Below, one piece after another: positions 60,517 to 64,000 of a stretch of 64,000 nucleotides of DNA. The notes beneath the pieces were generated by a model. The model was not told where the DNA came from, searched no databases, and saw only the letters and a program-made list of their open reading frames with translations. The position numbers were made by a program, and so were the translations under genes. Origin of the DNA: Fimbriimonadaceae bacterium (GTDB taxonomy: Bacteria > Armatimonadota > Fimbriimonadia > Fimbriimonadales > Fimbriimonadaceae). The stretch is from the NCBI GenBank assembly GCA_019454145.1, contig CP075366.1:2149564-2213563 (forward strand). Direction: 5' to 3'. Position 1 is the first letter of the stretch. Each line of letters opens with the position of its first letter.

Positions 60517-63500
60517 TTATAAATCCACCGCTACCGTCAGAATTTCAAACGGCTTGTAGGGCAGTACCACCTGACCATCATGAATTTCTAGCTCGTTGAG
60601 CGGTTTCTCTTCCAAATCGCAAAGCCACGCCTGTTTCACGGGTAAAGCAAAACTGAGTTGAGCCGTGCCTCGACTGTTGTGACATTCGTAAAGCCTCACA
60701 ATGCGATGGCGCGATTTTTCGGATTTCTTAACTGCTTCTACGACAAGTGATCGGGAATCCGTTTGCACAAAAGCAGGAAGTTGTCCCGCTTCGCCGGATT
60801 GCTTTTTGAGCGGAACAACGTGGCATTCTGCATTCACCGCGTAAGCCGCCGCTACAACGTCGCTTTGTTGGGGGCTGTCGAAGTGCGGGAGCAGAACGTA
60901 GCTAAAGTAGTGCTCGCCCATGTCGCAGGTGGGGTCGGGAGCTTTTGGTGAACGGAGTAACGAAAGGCGCAGGTCGGAGCCGTTGATGTCGTGACCGTAT
61001 TTGCCAGTGTTGATGAGGGCAACTCCGTGACCGCCTTCGCTGAGGTCAACCCACTTTTGCGCGCAGACTTCGAATTTTGCCATATCCCAGGTTGTGTTGC
61101 GGTGAGTTGGGCGCTCCACGTGCCCGAACTGGATTTCACAAGTGGACTTGGTGGTATTCACATTGAGGGGGAACATCACCTTGAGGAACTTGTGGTCTTC
61201 GTGCCAATCCACCCAAGTATCGAACCGGATTCCCGGAGTTGGGCCGAGGCTGATGCGTTGACGGATCGTTGACTTTCCGAACTGTTTGACGAGCTCGACC
61301 GCTACTCGCACTGGCCCGCGTTCAACAACTTCAAACGAAACGCTTCGGGTTAGGTCAAGGGTGGTTTCGTGGGCGTAAAGCTCTGTATCCCATGCATCCC
61401 AGAAAAGCGGGCGGTCATCGAGGAGTTGGAAGAGGTTGCCAAGTTGGCCTGGTCGAATAAATTCCACCGGGTCGTCATCGAGGCTGGTTATTGACGTGAT
61501 GTTGCCGTGTTGATCAAACCGCACGACCCATTCGTCGTTTTCGAGCTTGCGGTTACTTGCTTTGAGCCGCTTTTCGGATTCTGGTTCTGAAGCACGGAAA
61601 TCTCCCAGCGCGACGGCTCCGCGAGCGGCAGCAGGAACTGGGAAAATGAGTCGTTCGCCATTCGCGTCTTCAATTAGCTGCACGGGAAGTGATTGATCCC
61701 CGCAATGGAGCGAATTCGGTGCTTTTCCGTTGATCACCGGCATAGTGCCTTGGCTCGATGCTTCGGCTTGATGGAAGATGGCAACTGGGCTTTGACACAT
61801 GGATGTATCAAATTGGCTACCGATATCGGAAAGCGCGGTTGTGATTACCTCTCTCGCTTCTGATTCTGCAGTTGCGTAGTCTTTCGCCGCCTCGTCGTAG
61901 ACTTCCTTTACTGAAGAACCAGGAATGATGTCGTGAAACTGGTTCAAAAGCACGATTTTCCAGGCATCTTCTAGTTTCTGCGACGGATAGCTGGCGGGGA
62001 ACTGAGGGTGGAAGCAACTCAGCAATTCTGCGTCGCGGAGCAGGAATTCGCAGGTTCGGTTTTTCTGCTTGCATAGGGCTTGGCTGGTATAGGTGCCTCG
62101 GTGGAATTCTAAATACAATTCACCGACCCAAGTCATTAAGTCTTCGGATTGCTCAATCGTTTGCAAAAAGAAGTCCTTCGCTTTGACCTTGCTTTCGATC
62201 ATGGGCAGGCAAGGGGCAAGCCGAGCGCGTTTGAGTCGTTCAATATGCCATTCGGTTGGGCCACCGCCTCCGTCCCCGAAGCCGAATAAGTAAAGCGATT
62301 GGTCGGATCGTGCGTGGTCGCGGTGGTTTTTTACACTTTGCGAAATCTGAGTGGGCGAACAATCCGCAACATAAGTATCCGCCGGTGGAAAGTGCGAAAA
62401 AATACGCGAACCATCTATCCCTTGCCACCAAAAGGTGTTATGCGGAATTTTGTTGGTCTGGTTCCAGCTCATTTTCTGGGTGAGGAACGCTTGGATATTG
62501 AATTTCTGCAGGATTTGCGGGAGTGCGGCGCAGTAACCAAACACGTCGGGTAGCCACATATCAACGGTTTCGACCCCGAGTTTTTCGCGGAAATACTGCT
62601 TGCCATAGAGGAATTGTCGAACCAGTGATTCGGCTCCTGTCAGGTTGCAGTCGGCTTCCACCCACATAGAGCCGACAACTTCCCAATTACCTGCTTTGAT
62701 GCCAGCTTTGACTCGTTCAAACAGGTCAGGATGTCGCTTTTCTAGCCATTCGTATTGCGATGCTTGGCTGTGAGCGTAAAGGTGGCCGGGATACCGCTCT
62801 GCCAATCCTAGCTGCACCGAGGTCGTGTGCGCCATTTTGAGTTTTGTGACATCAAGCGGCCATAACCAGGCTGTATCGAGGTGGGCATGGCCAACCGCGT
62901 AAACCGTGTGTTTGGATTCGCTACTGAGCGAGCCAAGCGCGTTTTTAATTAGGCGGCGGCAACGAGCAAAGGAGCGCCGATTTTCTTCTTGAAATTCATT
63001 ACAGACTTCGTTCAATGCACGGATGAGAGTCGCGTGAGCGGGATCTTCGGGCGGGATCGAATCGGCAAGGTTAAGGACAAATTCCGCATCGTAGAACAAA
63101 TCCATCCGCTCTTGATCGAGCAAAGCGACTTTGAATCCGTGGAAGGTTTCGGAAAGCTGGGTTCTTGGTTTTTCCGGGCGGTGTACGGTGGTTTCCCGGT
63201 TGTGCGCGTAAGTTTGAACCAAAAGGTCAATTTTTGATTCATTTGGGTCGAGCCGGAAGTATTCGTGACCGTGGTCAAGGCCACCCCGTTGGATGTTTTT
63301 GATCCAGATCGTGCCTTCTACAATGCTGCCAGTTTCCCATTTGACTTGCGGCTCGGCTCCGTAGACCAGCACGGGGACAAAACCTTCTGGAACTTCCGGA
63401 AGTTTGCCGCTGACTTTATACCAACCTTCTTGATAAGGTGGCCCCCAGATGAACCCCGGTTCAATTGCCTGCCAATCTTTGGCTTTTCGGGCGGCTTGGG

Positions 63501-63627
63501 CATCAGGATAGCTTGCAACGTTGATTTCGGTCGCGAGGGGAAGTGGATTGATGATCAGGAGTTCACGCAGGCGAAAGTCGATGAATTGTTGAATTCTGCG
63601 ACGAGTGACTGATGCGTGTTTTTCCAT
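60517..63627 (-). CDS. Alpha-mannosidase, GH38
   Basis: A 1036-residue GH38 enzyme. The N-terminal ~240 residues form a beta-sandwich region; the catalytic (beta/alpha)7 barrel begins AVGHAHLDTAWLWP with the zinc ligands H249 and D251 region (HAHLDTAW), and has VGSMWVEADCNLTGAES and LPDVFGYCAALPQI with nucleophile Asp361. Further zinc His are in FGFGDGGGGPT-like and HDIIPGSS segments. It has no signal peptide, so it likely acts in the cytosol on mannosides taken up from outside. TATACT lies 17 nt upstream of the ATG. No sugar-uptake genes are next to it. Confidence 0.95.
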   Translation of the reverse strand: MEKHASVTRRRIQQFIDFRLRELLIINPLPLATEINVASYPDAQAARKAKDWQAIEPGFIWGPPYQEGWYKVSGKLPEVPEGFVPVLVYGAEPQVKWETGSIVEGTIWIKNIQRGGLDHGHEYFRLDPNESKIDLLVQTYAHNRETTVHRPEKPRTQLSETFHGFKVALLDQERMDLFYDAEFVLNLADSIPPEDPAHATLIRALNEVCNEFQEENRRSFARCRRLIKNALGSLSSESKHTVYAVGHAHLDTAWLWPLDVTKLKMAHTTSVQLGLAERYPGHLYAHSQASQYEWLEKRHPDLFERVKAGIKAGNWEVVGSMWVEADCNLTGAESLVRQFLYGKQYFREKLGVETVDMWLPDVFGYCAALPQILQKFNIQAFLTQKMSWNQTNKIPHNTFWWQGIDGSRIFSHFPPADTYVADCSPTQISQSVKNHRDHARSDQSLYLFGFGDGGGGPTEWHIERLKRARLAPCLPMIESKVKAKDFFLQTIEQSEDLMTWVGELYLEFHRGTYTSQALCKQKNRTCEFLLRDAELLSCFHPQFPASYPSQKLEDAWKIVLLNQFHDIIPGSSVKEVYDEAAKDYATAESEAREVITTALSDIGSQFDTSMCQSPVAIFHQAEASSQGTMPVINGKAPNSLHCGDQSLPVQLIEDANGERLIFPVPAAARGAVALGDFRASEPESEKRLKASNRKLENDEWVVRFDQHGNITSITSLDDDPVEFIRPGQLGNLFQLLDDRPLFWDAWDTELYAHETTLDLTRSVSFEVVERGPVRVAVELVKQFGKSTIRQRISLGPTPGIRFDTWVDWHEDHKFLKVMFPLNVNTTKSTCEIQFGHVERPTHRNTTWDMAKFEVCAQKWVDLSEGGHGVALINTGKYGHDINGSDLRLSLLRSPKAPDPTCDMGEHYFSYVLLPHFDSPQQSDVVAAAYAVNAECHVVPLKKQSGEAGQLPAFVQTDSRSLVVEAVKKSEKSRHRIVRLYECHNSRGTAQLSFALPVKQAWLCDLEEKPLNELEIHDGQVVLPYKPFEILTVAVDL

Positions 63628-63641
63628 GATCGTGCCGGGCG

Positions 63642-63669
63642 TTGAGTATACATGGGGTGCGGGTAAAAT
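63642..63669 (+). promoter_or_regulatory. dprA promoter, leaderless-type
   Basis: TTGAGT (63642-63647), a 16-bp spacer and TAAAAT (63664-63669), then 6 nt to the ATG at 63676. The -35 box overlaps the -10 box of the divergent mannosidase promoter. Confidence 0.5.
63645..63650 (-). promoter_or_regulatory. -10 box of the alpha-mannosidase gene
   Basis: TATACT on the minus strand, 17 nt before the ATG at 63627. No strong -35 box was found. It overlaps the divergent dprA -35 box, so the two polymerase sites should compete. Confidence 0.45.
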
Positions 63670-63675
63670 TGACGG

Positions 63676-64000
63676 ATGCTAAGGGGAGATTGGCATGCTG
63701 GGAGGTGCGTTTTTACGTGCCTTTATTTGCCGGTAAATGGGTGGCAAAAACCGCCGACACGACATTGGCCCAAGGTGCTCGCTGCGTTGCGCGAGGATTC
63801 TGTTGGTGCGGCGGAGCAACGGTTGCGGGCGGCTGGCTTGTGGCACGAGGCATCGGTGCTTGCGGAGCCTGATCGTCTTGCTCTGGCAGAGCAGTATTGC
63901 GAGCGCGAGCAAGTATTAACCGTATGCGATGCCGCTTACCCAACCGGGTGGCTCAATTTGCTAGGCGACACTGCTCCGCCTGCTTTGTGGCGATTGGGCG
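63676..64000 (+). CDS. dprA: DNA processing protein DprA, N-terminal fragment
   Basis: An open frame runs from ATG 63676 to the window edge (108 codons and one base, no stop). Near the end it has DAAYPTGWLNLLGDTAPPALWRLG, here read as AYPTGWL and TAPPALWRLG, which is the start of the DprA Rossmann region (Y-P-x-x-L...PP-x-L-x-x-x-G). Before this lies a SAM-like helical stretch (KVLAALREDSVGAAEQ). DprA loads RecA on incoming single-stranded DNA during transformation. There is no Shine-Dalgarno; TAAAAT lies 6 nt before the ATG. The first 30 codons are Cys- and Trp-rich and unlike DprA, so the true start may be further in. Confidence 0.8.
   Translation, partial: MLRGDWHAGRCVFTCLYLPVNGWQKPPTRHWPKVLAALREDSVGAAEQRLRAAGLWHEASVLAEPDRLALAEQYCEREQVLTVCDAAYPTGWLNLLGDTAPPALWRLG

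Overview
The window (about half G+C) looks like part of the chromosome of a free-living diderm bacterium. It is most likely Armatimonadota, Fimbriimonadia-like. That placement is an inference from the mix of gene families: PEP-CTERM surface proteins, a type IV-prepilin-like secreted protein with a [19 protein letters not shown] leader, many lipoproteins and beta-propellers, a DUF5916-type outer-membrane barrel protein, and adjacent transaldolase and phosphoglucose isomerase genes. No rRNA, CRISPR array, prophage or insertion sequence was seen. Most of the window is ordinary housekeeping DNA in short operons, many with 4-nt overlaps, separated by clear hairpin terminators. No gene-free stretch exceeds about 300 bases, apart from the two intergenic regions around tRNA-Val.

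Layout. 1-8 kb: end of an FHA protein, purM, tRNA-Lys, a nitroreductase, and a minus-strand run ftsE-ftsX-M23 peptidase-efp-Cys-rich membrane protein-rtcA-like. 8-18 kb: a thioesterase, a giant secreted metzincin-type metalloprotease, a TetR regulator, tal-pgi, a TPR protein and two secreted unknowns. 18-25 kb: cysS, three small membrane proteins, a phosphodiesterase/phosphatase, ilvC and an isolated nuclease-fold gene. 25-34 kb: a triple-YHS protein, two divergent PEP-CTERM propellers around tRNA-Val, ileS-lspA, a lipoprotein propeller and a VanZ-like protein. 34-46 kb: uvrC, a lipoprotein, acnA, a prepilin-like gene with a small lipoprotein, a DUF554 protein, an S9 peptidase, cinA and a PrcB-like protein. 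46-56 kb: tRNA-Leu, a 1-phosphofructokinase-family gene with pfkA, TfoX, DUF5916, UbiD, a zinc-ribbon membrane protein, a TPR protein and DinB. 56-64 kb: hicBA, tdh, a barrel-sandwich protein overlapping an orphan response regulator, a small Acb2/Tad1-hairpin-like gene with a membrane neighbour, a GH38 alpha-mannosidase and the start of dprA.

The points most worth a second look are these. (1) A small chromosomal gene (60134-60442) resembles the hairpin domain of the phage anti-defence nucleotide sponges Acb2 and Tad1. (2) At least nine genes have a TANNNT box ending 5-7 nt before the start codon and no Shine-Dalgarno, which suggests leaderless transcripts. (3) Structural zinc sites are lost from two enzymes while catalytic ligands are kept: all four cysteines in threonine dehydrogenase and three of four in the C-terminal finger of IleS. 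(4) The RtcA-like protein has Arg where the nucleophilic His belongs. (5) An orphan response regulator is translationally coupled to an unrecognised barrel-sandwich protein. All assignments were made by reading the sequence only; no database search was run.
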